Positions 1 through 11,140 of a stretch of 64,000 nt of DNA are shown here, in pieces. A model generated the notes under the pieces. It saw nothing but the letters and a program-made list of their open reading frames with translations. It did no database searches and was not told the origin of the DNA. Numbering within the stretch: the stretch's first letter is position 1; each line of letters starts with the position of its first letter. Both the position numbers and the translations under genes were made by a program. This stretch comes from Rhodobacteraceae bacterium LNNU 3342 (GTDB taxonomy: Bacteria > Pseudomonadota > Alphaproteobacteria > Rhodobacterales > Rhodobacteraceae), in assembly GCA_008711135.1 (NCBI GenBank), contig VUAW01000006.1, forward strand, positions 62,001 through 126,000, read 5' to 3'.

Positions 1-2007
1 GGCCGCATCAAGGGCGTCAAGACCACCCGCGGGACGATCATGGCTGACCATGTCGTCGTCTGCGCCGGTCTTTGGGGCCGCCTGATCGCCGAGATGGCCG
101 GCGAGGACCTGCCGGTGATGCCGGTTGACCACCCGCTGACCTTCTTCGGACCCTATGATGAATTTGCCGGCACCGGGCTGGAGATCGGCCGTCCGCTGCT
201 GCGCGATCAGGGCAACTCTGCCTACCTGCGCGACACCGGCGACCCGAACACGACGGAGGGCGGCCAGATCGAGTGGGGCTATTACTATGAAAAGGACGTG
301 CGGATGGTTCATCCGCGCGAGCTGCTGGAAAAGCACGAGGCGCGCCTGTCGCCCTCGCAGCGCGACCTGGTTCTGGACGACGTGATCGAACCGCTGGAGC
401 GGGCGATGGAACTCACCCCGATCCTGGCCGACCTGGGCTTCAACGAAAGCCATTCGTTCAATGGCCTGCTGCAGACCACCACCGACGGGGGCCCGTCGAT
501 GGGCGAAAGCCGCAAGCTGCGCGGGCTGTGGTACGCCGTCGCCATCTGGGTCAAGGACGGCCCCGGCATGGGCAAGCTGATCGCCGACTGGATGACGAAG
601 GGCCGGACGGACATCGACCACAACCGCATCGATTACGCGCGCTTCAACGACTTCCAGCTGACCGAGGATTACATCTGGGGTCGTTGCGAGGAAACCGCGG
701 CCAAGATCTACAACCCGCCGGTCCACCCGCGCGAACCCTTCGCCAACGCCCGCGGCATCCGCCGCTCGCCCTTCCATGAGCGCGAAAAGGAACTGGGCGG
801 CTACTTCATGGAGCTGGGCGGCTGGGAACGCGCCCACGGCTATGCCGCGAACGAGCATCTGCTTGAGAAATACGCGGATCAGGTCCCGGTGCGCGAGAAT
901 GAGTGGGACAACCGCCACTTCTGGCGCGTCTCGAACGCCGAGCAGCTGGAGATGAGCGCCGATTGCGGCATCATCAACCTGTCGCACTTCCACATGACGG
1001 ATATCGAGGGGCCGGACCACGTCGCGCTGCTGGAGTGGCTTTGCGCCGCAAAGATCGGCGGGGATGCCAACATCGGCAAGGGTATCTATACCCACATGCT
1101 GGACGAGGAGGGGATGGTTCGCGCCGACTTCACCGTGTTCCGCATGAACGACCGCTGCCGGCTGGTGAACGGCGCCGATGCAGGCCCGCGCGACCTGATC
1201 TACATGCGCCGGGTCGCACAGGACAAAGGCTTTGACGTCACCATCACCGACGTGACCGAGAAGTTCACCACCATCGGCATCTGGGGCCCCAATGCGCGGG
1301 AGAACCTCAAGAAGGTCGTGGCCGACCCGGATGCGCTGGACGTGGCGAACTTCCCCTTTGCCGCCATCCGCCCGATCGAGATCGCGGGCAAGACCGTTTC
1401 AGCCTTCCGCATCTCCTACGTCGGCGAACAGGGCTGGGAACTTCACATGCCCTATGAGGACGGCCTTGCGGTGTGGGATGCGCTGCGCGGTGCGGGCGTC
1501 ATGGCCGTGGGGGTCGAAACCTACGCGAACTCCCGCCGTCTGGAAAAGTCGCTGCGCCTGCAGAACGCCGACCTGCTGACCCAGTACAACCTGTACGAGG
1601 CCGACCTCGCGCGTCCCAAGGTCAAGGAAGCGGACTTTGTCGGCAAGGCCAAGCATCAGGAGTACCGCGAGCGCGCCAACCAGCCGGCGATGCTCTGCAC
1701 GCTGGTGATGACCGACAACGTGGACAGCGAAGGGGTGGCCCGCTACCCGGTCGGCACGCTCCCGGTGATGGACCCGGACACCGGCGAGGTGCTGATCGAC
1801 GAGCTGGGACGCCGCTCCTACACGACCTCGATCGCCTATGGCCCGACCGTCGGCAAGAACATCGCGCTGGCCTACCTGCCTTGGAAATATTGCCAGGAAG
1901 GGCGCAAGCTGAACGTGTCGTATTTCGACGAGATTTATCCCGTCGAGGTGGTTGGCATCGGCTACAAGCCGATCTACGACCCGGAGAACCTGAAGCCGCG
2001 CAGCTGA
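1..2007 (+). CDS. Dimethylglycine/sarcosine dehydrogenase-like FAD oxidoreductase with GcvT domain, 5' partial
   Basis: The frame is open from base 1, so the N-terminus, including the FAD dinucleotide fold, lies off the window; about 668 residues are visible of a family usually 800-830 long. The visible part begins in the DAO/FAD domain and continues through an FAO_M-type linker (ELGGWERAHGY) into a C-terminal aminomethyltransferase (GcvT) domain from roughly residue 330, with SYVGEQGWELHMP and a folate-side tail. This family oxidatively demethylates dimethylglycine or sarcosine and passes the methyl carbon to tetrahydrofolate, with ETF as electron acceptor. The position beside gbcAB, soxBDAG and ETF-QO favours dimethylglycine as substrate. 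Which of the two N-methyl glycines it uses cannot be decided from sequence alone. A strong palindrome follows the stop codon. Confidence 0.85.
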   Translation, partial: GRIKGVKTTRGTIMADHVVVCAGLWGRLIAEMAGEDLPVMPVDHPLTFFGPYDEFAGTGLEIGRPLLRDQGNSAYLRDTGDPNTTEGGQIEWGYYYEKDVRMVHPRELLEKHEARLSPSQRDLVLDDVIEPLERAMELTPILADLGFNESHSFNGLLQTTTDGGPSMGESRKLRGLWYAVAIWVKDGPGMGKLIADWMTKGRTDIDHNRIDYARFNDFQLTEDYIWGRCEETAAKIYNPPVHPREPFANARGIRRSPFHEREKELGGYFMELGGWERAHGYAANEHLLEKYADQVPVRENEWDNRHFWRVSNAEQLEMSADCGIINLSHFHMTDIEGPDHVALLEWLCAAKIGGDANIGKGIYTHMLDEEGMVRADFTVFRMNDRCRLVNGADAGPRDLIYMRRVAQDKGFDVTITDVTEKFTTIGIWGPNARENLKKVVADPDALDVANFPFAAIRPIEIAGKTVSAFRISYVGEQGWELHMPYEDGLAVWDALRGAGVMAVGVETYANSRRLEKSLRLQNADLLTQYNLYEADLARPKVKEADFVGKAKHQEYRERANQPAMLCTLVMTDNVDSEGVARYPVGTLPVMDPDTGEVLIDELGRRSYTTSIAYGPTVGKNIALAYLPWKYCQEGRKLNVSYFDEIYPVEVVGIGYKPIYDPENLKPRS

Positions 2008-2032
2008 TCGGCAGCGAAGCTAGACACTGATC

Positions 2033-2060
2033 CAGGCCCCGGCGCATGCGTCGGGGCCTG
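2033..2060. terminator. Near-perfect 28-bp hairpin between convergent genes
   Basis: The arms CAGGCCCCG and CGGGGCCTG are exactly complementary, and the 10-base centre is itself nearly palindromic. The hairpin lies in the 85-bp gap between the convergent dehydrogenase and LysR genes, so it can serve both. There is no clear T-run after it on either strand, so the mechanism is inferred from position and stem strength. Confidence 0.6.
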
Positions 2061-2092
2061 TTGGCGTGGCGGGATGCTGAACGTCGCGAAGG

Positions 2093-2977
2093 TCACTCCG
2101 CCGGGGCATGTGCCGCCAGCCAGTCCACCAGCAGTTTCGCACTGGCCGACGCCGGCCCGTGGATGCGCAGGTAGAAGGGGAAAGGCGACTCCATCGTTTC
2201 CGGCACAAGCCGTACGAGGCTGCCTGAGTCCAGGTACCGGTCCAGTATTCCCTCCCACCCCAGAACGGCCCCGATGTGATCTTCGGCCGCGCGGAGCGAC
2301 ACGAGATAGTTGTTGAGAAAGAACGCCGGCCCTTGCGGCGCAGGGGCGCCCTGGTGGGCGAACCATTCCGGCCATGTCGTCCAGTCCCGCGCATCGGACC
2401 GGGTGTGGATCAGCGGGACGCGGGCCAGATCCTCCAGGCTTTCGATCCCGTGCAGTTCGGCGAAGCGGGGCGTTCCCAACGCGGAGATCCTGTCGCGAAA
2501 CAGGATGATTGTCTCATCCTCCTGCAGCGCAGGGTCGCCGTAGTGAATGCTCAGATCGACGCCCTCGGGCGTTCCATCATCCTGAACGACCTGCGATATT
2601 GCGACCGAGGGATGCACCTTCCAGAACGCTGCAAGGCGCGGCATCAGCCACAGTGAGCTCATTGCCGTGGTGGCGGCGATCGAGATTCCGGACCGGACGT
2701 GCCGGTTCCTGATCCGCGCCACGCTTTCGGATATCCCTTCGAACCCCCGCTGCAGCGAAACGAACAGAAGCGCCCCGGCTTCGGTCAGTTCCACGCCGCG
2801 GAAACGGCGGTTGAACAGCGGCTGCGCAAGCTCATGCTCCAGCGCCTTGATGCGGTGGCTGACTGCGGCAGGCGTGACGTTAAGTTCCGTCGCAGCGCGC
2901 TTGAAGCTCCGGTGGCGGGCTGCCACTTCGAAGCAGGCGAGATCCGTGAGGGACGGCAAGTTGTAGGGCTTTGGCAT
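2093..2977 (-). CDS. LysR-family regulator, GcvA-like
   Basis: 294 residues. An N-terminal winged helix-turn-helix is seen around residues 8-65 (FEVAARHRSFKRAATELNV, TPAAVSHRIKALE), followed by a LysR substrate-binding domain with an HYGD-type strand near residue 150 typical of GcvA-like members. It is transcribed away from gbcA across a 150-bp gap that contains a TTAGC-TTG-GCTAA palindrome, so autoregulation plus control of gbcA is likely. GcvA-type regulators often respond to glycine, which fits a pathway that generates glycine. The effector is inferred. Confidence 0.85.
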   Translation of the reverse strand: MPKPYNLPSLTDLACFEVAARHRSFKRAATELNVTPAAVSHRIKALEHELAQPLFNRRFRGVELTEAGALLFVSLQRGFEGISESVARIRNRHVRSGISIAATTAMSSLWLMPRLAAFWKVHPSVAISQVVQDDGTPEGVDLSIHYGDPALQEDETIILFRDRISALGTPRFAELHGIESLEDLARVPLIHTRSDARDWTTWPEWFAHQGAPAPQGPAFFLNNYLVSLRAAEDHIGAVLGWEGILDRYLDSGSLVRLVPETMESPFPFYLRIHGPASASAKLLVDWLAAHAPAE

Positions 2978-3033
2978 GGCGGATGTCGCTTTCAGAACGG
3001 AAACGTCGCTATCTCTGATTTGGTTGTAAGAGT

Positions 3034-3046
3034 TTAGCTTGGCTAA
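3034..3046. promoter_or_regulatory. Candidate LysR operator (T-N11-A)
   Basis: TTAGCTTGGCTAA is a perfect 5-3-5 inverted repeat matching the T-N11-A rule for LysR boxes. It sits 57 bp upstream of the divergent LysR start and 82 bp upstream of the chosen gbcA start. The assignment to this particular LysR is by position. Confidence 0.5.
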
Positions 3047-4366
<1,320 letters not shown>

Positions 4367-4372
4367 CGGCCG

Positions 4373-5443
4373 ATGCTGGATGCACAACCGGTGACCGCCG
4401 CGAAATGGACCGATGACGAGCCGCTGGAATGCGTGTCGATCCTGCCTGAATCCCCCAATGTCGTGACGGTGTGTTTCCAGGCACCTTCTGGCCGCCCGTT
4501 CGAGTTTCTGGCGGGGCAGTTCCTGACGCTGGAACTGCCCGTCCCGGGCGGCCCGCTTTACCGGACCTACACGATCTCGTCCTCGCCCACGCGGCCGAAA
4601 TCGCTGACCATCACGATCAAGGCGCAGCCTGACTCGATCGGTACGCGGTGGATCATCGACAACCTGCGCCCCGGCATGATGCTGAAGGCAAAGGGTCCGG
4701 GTGGCCGCTTCACCTCGACCGAATATCCGGCGCGGAAATACCTGTTCATCTCGGCCGGCTCGGGCATCACCCCGATGATGTCGATGACAACCGAGATCTA
4801 TGACCTTGGCCGGCATTGCGACATCGTCTTCGTGAACTGCGCGCAGCGCCCGTCCGAGATCATCTTCAAGCGCCGGCTGGAGCATATGGCCACCCGGATC
4901 GAGGGGCTTGACCTGAAATGGGTCGTGCAGGAGCCGGACGTGTTCCAGCCCTGGACCGGCTATCAAGGGCGGCTCAACCAGCTGATGCTGGGTCTGATGG
5001 CGCCGGACTACCTGGAACGGGAAGTGTTCTGCTGCGGCCCTGAACCCTTCATGCAGTCGGTTCGCGACGCGCTGGCGGGGCTTGGGTTCGACATGAACCA
5101 CTACCACCAGGAAAGCTTCCAGGCACCGCAGCTCGAAGCCTCTGACCCGTCAGAATTCGACACGGGCGTGCATGAAGGCGCGCAGGCCGAAATCGTCTTC
5201 GAGGCCACGGGCGCCACGAGCCGCTGTGCCGAAACCGACACGGTCCTGGTTGCCGCTCGGTCCGCGGGCATCGCGATCCCCTATGGTTGCAGCATGGGCG
5301 TCTGCGGGACCTGCCGGGTCAAGAAGATCTCTGGCGAGGTTCACATGGTCCACAACGGCGGGATCAGCGACGAGGAGATCGACGAAGGCTACATCCTGGC
5401 CTGCTGCTCGCACCCGCGGGAAAAGGTCGTTCTCGACCTTTGA
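4373..5443 (+). CDS. gbcB: Glycine betaine monooxygenase reductase subunit
   Basis: 356 residues. The order is an FAD-binding domain with RTYTISSSP near residue 64, an NAD(P)-binding domain with GSGITPMMSM and CCGPEPFM, and a C-terminal plant-type [2Fe-2S] ferredoxin with Cys306, Cys311 and Cys314 (CSMGVCGTC) plus a fourth cysteine in ILACCSHP. It moves electrons from NAD(P)H through FAD and the cluster to the Rieske centre of GbcA. It lies 6 bp downstream of gbcA in the same direction and is convergent with the GbdR-like regulator, only 9 bp away. Confidence 0.92.
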   Translation: MLDAQPVTAAKWTDDEPLECVSILPESPNVVTVCFQAPSGRPFEFLAGQFLTLELPVPGGPLYRTYTISSSPTRPKSLTITIKAQPDSIGTRWIIDNLRPGMMLKAKGPGGRFTSTEYPARKYLFISAGSGITPMMSMTTEIYDLGRHCDIVFVNCAQRPSEIIFKRRLEHMATRIEGLDLKWVVQEPDVFQPWTGYQGRLNQLMLGLMAPDYLEREVFCCGPEPFMQSVRDALAGLGFDMNHYHQESFQAPQLEASDPSEFDTGVHEGAQAEIVFEATGATSRCAETDTVLVAARSAGIAIPYGCSMGVCGTCRVKKISGEVHMVHNGGISDEEIDEGYILACCSHPREKVVLDL

Positions 5444-5452
5444 ACGGGCGCC

Positions 5453-6481
5453 TCAGCCCTGCAGAAGCACCCCGACGGGCGGTTGGTTTTCAGCCGCCCG
5501 CGGGCGCGACCGGCGCAGTTCGGCCGGCGTAAGCCCGCGTTCCGCCTTGAGCGTGCGGGCAAGATGCGGCGCGTCGCAAAAGCCGCATGACAGCGCGATG
5601 TCGCTGATCGGGGCGTCCGTGTTGCGCAGCTTGGCCATCGCCCGCTCGATCCGGATCTCCAGATAGATCATCCGCGGCGACCGCCCCAGATCGGCTTGGA
5701 ACCGACGTTCCAGCGTTCGCCGCCCGACATTCAGTTCCAGCGCCAGTTCATCCACCGTCCGCGGAACCTCGACGTTCTGCTGCATTTTCAGAACGGCCCG
5801 CTTGACCAGTTCGTCGCGGGCCTGCCGCGCCAGCGTCTGCCCGGGCTGGGCCCGCTGACCGCTGAGCGCGTCGTCGATCATCATGATGTTCAGACTTTTG
5901 ATGGCAGCGGACTGGCCGATGTGCCGCTGCACGAGGAAGGCGGCAAGATGCGCCGCGCCATGGCCGCCAGAACACGTCAGCCGGTCACGATCCACCACGA
6001 AGATCTGGTCCGACACCGGCCTTTCGCTGTCGAATCGGTCAAGGAAGTCCTGGTGGTGGAACCAGCTGACGCAGCAGCGATAGCCCTGCAGCAGCCCCGC
6101 ACCCTGAAGCGTGAAAACGCCGGTGCACAGCCCCACCAGCGGCACGCCCCGCGCCGCCGTTGCCTTCAGGAAAGCCAGCGCCTCGGGGCTGAAACCGGCC
6201 CGGTCGCTGATCAGGCCGCCCACCACCACCAGATAATCGAATCGCCCCGCCTGCCGCAGCCGCGTGTCGGGCTGGACGCGTACGCCGCAGCTCGACCGGA
6301 CCGGGTCCATCGTGTCGGAAAGCACCGTCCAGTCGCACAGAATCGGGCGCGACTTGTCGGCTTCGTCGGCGGCAAGCCGCAGCACATCGACGAAATTTGC
6401 GAAGGCCGAAAGCGTGAACTGGTCCGCCAGAAGGAAGGCGACACGAAGTTGTTTCTGCGAAGGTTCCGGGGCTGGCGTCAT
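5453..6481 (-). CDS. GlxA/GbdR-like AraC-family transcriptional regulator
   Basis: 342 residues. An N-terminal DJ-1/PfpI-like amidase-fold domain (about residues 12-190, with GGLISDRAGFS and LVGLCTGVFTL) is followed by a C-terminal AraC double helix-turn-helix (about 225-325, with LNVGRRTLERRFQADLG and IALSCGFCDAPHLARTLK). This is the architecture of GbdR, the activator of betaine and dimethylglycine catabolism in Pseudomonas. It lies between gbcAB and the divergent sox operon, sharing a 95-bp intergenic region with soxB, which supports a role in switching on both units. The ligand (betaine or dimethylglycine) is inferred. Confidence 0.85.
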   Translation of the reverse strand: MTPAPEPSQKQLRVAFLLADQFTLSAFANFVDVLRLAADEADKSRPILCDWTVLSDTMDPVRSSCGVRVQPDTRLRQAGRFDYLVVVGGLISDRAGFSPEALAFLKATAARGVPLVGLCTGVFTLQGAGLLQGYRCCVSWFHHQDFLDRFDSERPVSDQIFVVDRDRLTCSGGHGAAHLAAFLVQRHIGQSAAIKSLNIMMIDDALSGQRAQPGQTLARQARDELVKRAVLKMQQNVEVPRTVDELALELNVGRRTLERRFQADLGRSPRMIYLEIRIERAMAKLRNTDAPISDIALSCGFCDAPHLARTLKAERGLTPAELRRSRPRAAENQPPVGVLLQG

Positions 6482-6576
6482 GGCGCGATTCTACATTTCC
6501 TTTGGCGCATTTCTTCCCGAACAATCCATGAAGGAATCTTAGGGTGTCGTCTAGTGTTTACGAAAGGGCGATCGAC

Positions 6577-7830
6577 ATGACCCGCTTCTCTGCTTTCTCA
6601 CTGTTGAAGAACGCCCTGAATGGCCACAAGGGCTGGCGTGAACAGTGGCCCGACAGCCAACCCAAGGCGGAATACGATGTCGTCATCGTGGGCGCCGGGG
6701 GCCATGGTCTGGGCGCGGCCTATTACCTGGCCAAGGAACACGGCATCACCAATGTCGCAGTGATCGACAAGGGGTGGCTGGGCGGCGGCAACACCGGCCG
6801 CAACACCACGATCATCCGGTCGAACTACCTGTATGACGAAAGCGCCCGGCTTTACGACCACGCGCTGGACCTGTGGGAAAACCTCAGCCAGGAACTGAAC
6901 TACAACGTCATGTATTCCAAGCGCGGCGTGATGATGCTGGCGCACAACGTCCATGACGTGCAGTCCTTCCAGCGCCACATCCATGCGAACCGTCTGAACG
7001 GCGTCGACAACCGCTGGCTGTCCAAGGAAGAGGCCAAGGCCTTCTGCCCGCCGCTGAACATTTCCCCCGATGCGCGCTATCCCGTCATGGGCGCGGCGCT
7101 CCAGATGCGTGCCGGTACGGCGCGCCACGATGCGGTGGCCTGGGGCTATGCCCGGGCGGCAGCGGCCCGGGGCGTGGACATCATCCAGAACTGCCCGGTC
7201 ATCGCGATCCGTCGCGGCCCCGATGGCGCGGTGCTGGGTGTCGATACCGCCAAGGGCTTCATCAAGGCCAAGAAGGTCGCCGTTTCGGCCGCCGGCAACA
7301 CCAGCGTCGTCATGGAAAGCGCGGGCGTGCGGATGCCGCTGGAAAGCTTCCCGCTGCAGGCGCTGGTGAGCGAGCCGGTCAAGCCGATCTTCCCCTGCGT
7401 GGTGATGTCGAACACCGTCCACGCCTATATCAGCCAGTCCGACAAGGGCGAGCTGGTCATCGGCTCGGGCACCGACCAGTACACCAGCTATTCGCAGCGC
7501 GGCGGCCTGCCGCTGATCGAACACACCGTCGCCGCGATCTGCGAGGTGTTCCCGATCTTCAACCGGATGCGGATGCTGCGGAAATGGGGCGGTATCGTGG
7601 ACGTGACCCCCGACCGTTCCGCCATCCTGGGCAAGACGCCGGTCAAGGGCCTCTACGTCAACTGCGGCTGGGGAACCGGCGGCTTCAAGGCGACGCCGGG
7701 GGCCGCGCACACGCTGGCCTGGACCGTCGCCAAGGACGAGCCGCACCCGATCAACGCGCCATTCACCCTTGAACGCTTTACCACCGGCCGGCTGATCGAC
7801 GAGGCCGCCGCCGCCGCCGTGGCGCACTGA
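6577..7830 (+). CDS. soxB: Sarcosine oxidase beta subunit
   Basis: 417 residues from the ATG at 6577, preceded by GAAAGGG; an in-frame start at 6544 has no good ribosome site. The FAD fold [18 protein letters not shown] lies near residue 36 and is followed by [27 protein letters not shown] around residue 183 matches the peptide that carries the covalently attached FMN histidine in heterotetrameric sarcosine oxidases. With the alpha, gamma and delta subunits it oxidises sarcosine to glycine, forming methylene-tetrahydrofolate and H2O2. It is first in a soxBDAG-glyA-sdaA run and has family-typical length. Confidence 0.94.
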   Translation: MTRFSAFSLLKNALNGHKGWREQWPDSQPKAEYDVVIVGAGGHGLGAAYYLAKEHGITNVAVIDKGWLGGGNTGRNTTIIRSNYLYDESARLYDHALDLWENLSQELNYNVMYSKRGVMMLAHNVHDVQSFQRHIHANRLNGVDNRWLSKEEAKAFCPPLNISPDARYPVMGAALQMRAGTARHDAVAWGYARAAAARGVDIIQNCPVIAIRRGPDGAVLGVDTAKGFIKAKKVAVSAAGNTSVVMESAGVRMPLESFPLQALVSEPVKPIFPCVVMSNTVHAYISQSDKGELVIGSGTDQYTSYSQRGGLPLIEHTVAAICEVFPIFNRMRMLRKWGGIVDVTPDRSAILGKTPVKGLYVNCGWGTGGFKATPGAAHTLAWTVAKDEPHPINAPFTLERFTTGRLIDEAAAAAVAH

Positions 7831-7842
7831 GGAGCCAGACCC

Positions 7843-8142
7843 ATGCTGCTGATCCAATGCCCCTATTGCGACGAAGCCCTTCCCGAGCTTGAATTCGCCT
7901 ATGCCGGAGAGGCGCATATCGCGCGCCCGGCCGATCCTTCGGCCCTGTCGGACGAGGAATGGCGCGACTTCCTGTTCATCCGCACCAACACGCGCGGCCC
8001 GCACTTCGAACGCTGGCGGCACATCCATGGCTGCGGCCAGTTCTTCAACGCGGTCCGCGACACCGTCAGCGACCGCTTCCTGATGACCTACAAGGCCGGC
8101 GAGCCGCGCCCGGTCCTGAACGCCCTGGAGGCAGCGGAATGA
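7843..8142 (+). CDS. soxD: Sarcosine oxidase delta subunit
   Basis: 99 residues, the usual length. CPYC near the N-terminus and a His plus Cys in HIHGCGQFFN form the structural zinc site known for SoxD. A GAGGAG ribosome site lies before the ATG, 12 bp after soxB. Its stop codon overlaps the soxA start in an ATGA arrangement, giving translational coupling. Confidence 0.94.
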   Translation: MLLIQCPYCDEALPELEFAYAGEAHIARPADPSALSDEEWRDFLFIRTNTRGPHFERWRHIHGCGQFFNAVRDTVSDRFLMTYKAGEPRPVLNALEAAE

Positions 8143-11129
8143 GCCGTTATCGTATTCCCGGCAAAGGTCGCGTCGATCCGTCGGCGCCGGTCACCTTCAC
8201 CTTCGACGGCCGCCGCTACCAGGGGCTGCGGGGCGACACGGTCGCCTCGGCGCTGCTGGCCAATGGCGTGCACCTCATGGGCCGGTCATTCAAGTATCAC
8301 CGCCCCCGCGGCGCCGTCACCGCCGGTTCGGAAGAGCCGAACGCGCTGATCGGCACCTCGCGTGGCCCCGGCCGGTTCGAGCCGAACACCCGCGCCACCG
8401 TGCAGGAACTGCGCGCCGGGCTGGTGACGGAAAGCCAGAACAAGTGGCCGTCGCTCGCCTTTGACATCGGCGCAGTGAACGACCGGGCCTACATGCTGTT
8501 TTCGGCAGGGTTCTACTACAAGACCTTCATGTGGCCGCGCAGCTTCTGGGACAAGGTCTATGAGCCGTTCATCCGCGCCGCCGCGGGTCTGGGCAAGTCG
8601 CCGACCGAGCCTGATCCCGATACCTATGCCTCGCGCAACCTGCACACGGACGTTCTCGTCGTGGGCGGCGGGGCGGCTGGCATCTCGGCCGCGCTGGTCG
8701 CGGCACGGTCCGGCGCCCGCGTGGTGCTGGTGGACGAAAACCCGGAAATGGGCGGCTCGCTGCTGTCCGATCCGTCGATCCGCATCGACGGGCAGGGGTC
8801 TTGGGCCTGGCTGGCCGATCAGCTGTCGCAGCTGCGCGCCGCGGGCGTCAAGCTGATGACGCGCACCACGGCCATCGGCTATTACCATCAGAACATGCTG
8901 GGCCTGGTCGAGCGTGTGACCGACCACCTGGACCAGCCGCCGCAGGGCGCGCCGCGTGAACGCATGTGGCATGTGCGGGCGCAGCAGGTAATCCTGGCGC
9001 AGGGCGCGCTGGAAAAGCCGCTGGTATTCGACGGCAACGACCGCCCGGGCGTGATGCTGGCCGGGGCCGCGCAGACCTATCTGAACCGCTATGGCGTCAA
9101 GGTCGGCGACTGCGCCGCCGTCGTCACCAGCCACGACAGCGCCTATTACGCCGCTTTTGATCTAGTGGATGCAGGCGGACGTGTCGCGGCCATCGTCGAC
9201 ACGCGGCCCACCGTCCGCGCCGATCTGGTCGAGGCGACCCGCAAGCGCGGGATCGAGCTTCTGACCGGCCACACCGCCACGGCGACCTATGGCCGGCTGC
9301 GCGTCAAGGGCGTGCGGGTGAACCCGGTTTCCGGCAGCCGCGTCGGCGCAGGGCGCAAGATCGCCTGCGACGCACTGCTGATCAGCGGCGGCTGGACGCC
9401 CTCGCTGCATCTCTTCTCGCACACCAAGGGGTCGTTGCGCTGGGATGCGGAAAGCCGCACCTTCCTGCCCGACCACAAGACCGAGGCCTGCCAGATCGCG
9501 GGCGCCGGTCGCGGGCTCTGGGGCTATGGCCCGGCGCTGGAGGATGGCGTGAAGGCGGGGATGGCGGCAGCCAATGCCCTGGGCCGCAACGCCACCCCCA
9601 CGGGCGCGCGGGTCGAGGGCGACCGCCCCGGCACCGGCACCAGCCAGAAGGAGCTGCCCACCGACCGCAGCGCCGGCAAGGCCAAGGCCTTTGTCGACTT
9701 CCAGAACGACGTGACCGCCAAGGACATCCGCCTTGCCGTGCGCGAAGGCATGCGCTCAATCGAGCACGTCAAGCGCTATACCACCAACGGCATGGCGACC
9801 GACCAGGGCAAGATGTCGAACATCAACGGGTTGATGATCGCCGCCGACGCTCTTGGAAAAGAGCCTCCGCAGGTCGGTCTGACGACCTTCCGCCCGCCCT
9901 ACACGCCGACCAGCTTTGGCGCCTTCGCGGGCTACCACAAGGGCGCGACCTTTGAACTGACCCGCAAGACGCCCATCGATCCTTGGGCAGAGGCGCATGG
10001 GGCCGTGTTTGAGCCCGTGTCGCTGTGGCGCCGGGCCTGGTACTTCCCCAAGGCCGGCGAGGATATGCACGCTGCCGTGGCACGCGAATGTCGCGCGACG
10101 CGGGCGTCGGTGGGGATGTTCGACGCCTCCACCCTTGGCAAGATCGAGGTCGCGGGCCCCGATGCGGTTGAATTCATGAACCGCATGTACACCAACCCCT
10201 GGACCAAGCTTGCCCCCGGCCGCTGCCGCTATGGCCTGCTGCTGGGCGAGGACGGCTTCATCCGCGACGACGGCGTGATCGGGCGCCTGTCACAGGACCT
10301 GTTCCACGTCACCACCACCACGGGCGGTGCCGCGCGGGTCCTGAACATGATGGAGGACTACCTTCAGACCGAATGGCCGGATCTCGATGTCTGGCTTACC
10401 TCGACGACCGAGCAATGGGCGACCGTTGCCGTGAACGGCCCCAACGCCCGCAAGGTGCTGGCGCCGTTGGTCGAGGGGCTGGACATGTCCGACGCGGCCT
10501 TCCCGCACATGTCGGTCGCGGAATGCCGCGTGGCGGGCCTGCCCGCGCGCCTGTTCCGCATCAGCTTTACCGGCGAACTGGGCTTCGAGATCAACGTCCC
10601 CGCCCGCCACGGCCTTGCGCTGTGGAAGGCGATCCACGAGGCGGGCCAGGCCTATGACATCTGCCCCTACGGCACCGAGACGATGCACGTCCTGCGCGCC
10701 GAAAAGGGCTATATCATCATCGGTCAGGATACCGACGGCACGGTGACGCCGCAGGATGCCGGGCTGGACTGGGCGATCGGCAAGGCAAAAAAGGACTTCG
10801 TCGGCAAGCGCTCGCTCTCGCGTCCCGACATCGTCGCGCCGAACCGCAAGCAACTGGTCGGCCTGCTGACCGAGGATGGCAGCAAGCTGGAGGAAGGCGC
10901 GCAGATCGTGCTGGACCCTAACCAGAAGCTGCCGATGACGATGGCCGGTCACGTGACCTCGTCCTATGACTCGACGGCGCTGGGGCGGCCCATCGCGATG
11001 GCGCTGATCCAGGGCGGGCTTAGCCGCATGGGCGAAACGGTGCACATCCCGATGCCGAATGGCACGATCCGGGCCAAGGTCACCTCGACCAACTTCTATG
11101 ACCCTGAAGGCGAACGGCTGAAGGCCTGA
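8139..11129 (+). CDS. soxA: Sarcosine oxidase alpha subunit
   Basis: 996 residues from the ATG overlapping the soxD stop. The frame stays open further upstream inside soxD, but that part is out-of-frame soxD sequence. An N-terminal ferredoxin-like segment (TFDGRRYQGLRGDT) is followed by the NAD-binding fold VVGGGAAGISAALVAARSG near residue 170. Rossmann-type parts continue to about residue 600, and a C-terminal GcvT-like folate-binding domain covers the last 380 residues (SFTGELGFEINVP). The folate domain captures the sarcosine methyl carbon as methylene-THF. Coupling to soxD and an 11-bp gap to soxG support balanced expression. Confidence 0.94.
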   Translation: MSRYRIPGKGRVDPSAPVTFTFDGRRYQGLRGDTVASALLANGVHLMGRSFKYHRPRGAVTAGSEEPNALIGTSRGPGRFEPNTRATVQELRAGLVTESQNKWPSLAFDIGAVNDRAYMLFSAGFYYKTFMWPRSFWDKVYEPFIRAAAGLGKSPTEPDPDTYASRNLHTDVLVVGGGAAGISAALVAARSGARVVLVDENPEMGGSLLSDPSIRIDGQGSWAWLADQLSQLRAAGVKLMTRTTAIGYYHQNMLGLVERVTDHLDQPPQGAPRERMWHVRAQQVILAQGALEKPLVFDGNDRPGVMLAGAAQTYLNRYGVKVGDCAAVVTSHDSAYYAAFDLVDAGGRVAAIVDTRPTVRADLVEATRKRGIELLTGHTATATYGRLRVKGVRVNPVSGSRVGAGRKIACDALLISGGWTPSLHLFSHTKGSLRWDAESRTFLPDHKTEACQIAGAGRGLWGYGPALEDGVKAGMAAANALGRNATPTGARVEGDRPGTGTSQKELPTDRSAGKAKAFVDFQNDVTAKDIRLAVREGMRSIEHVKRYTTNGMATDQGKMSNINGLMIAADALGKEPPQVGLTTFRPPYTPTSFGAFAGYHKGATFELTRKTPIDPWAEAHGAVFEPVSLWRRAWYFPKAGEDMHAAVARECRATRASVGMFDASTLGKIEVAGPDAVEFMNRMYTNPWTKLAPGRCRYGLLLGEDGFIRDDGVIGRLSQDLFHVTTTTGGAARVLNMMEDYLQTEWPDLDVWLTSTTEQWATVAVNGPNARKVLAPLVEGLDMSDAAFPHMSVAECRVAGLPARLFRISFTGELGFEINVPARHGLALWKAIHEAGQAYDICPYGTETMHVLRAEKGYIIIGQDTDGTVTPQDAGLDWAIGKAKKDFVGKRSLSRPDIVAPNRKQLVGLLTEDGSKLEEGAQIVLDPNQKLPMTMAGHVTSSYDSTALGRPIAMALIQGGLSRMGETVHIPMPNGTIRAKVTSTNFYDPEGERLKA

Positions 11130-11140
11130 GGAGCGAAGAC

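Noticed and set aside
8139-11129. GcvT-type domain of SoxA as a separate aminomethyltransferase gene (gcvT)
   Set aside because: It is in frame with the SoxA N-terminal domains with no stop or internal ribosome site; the fusion is the normal SoxA layout.
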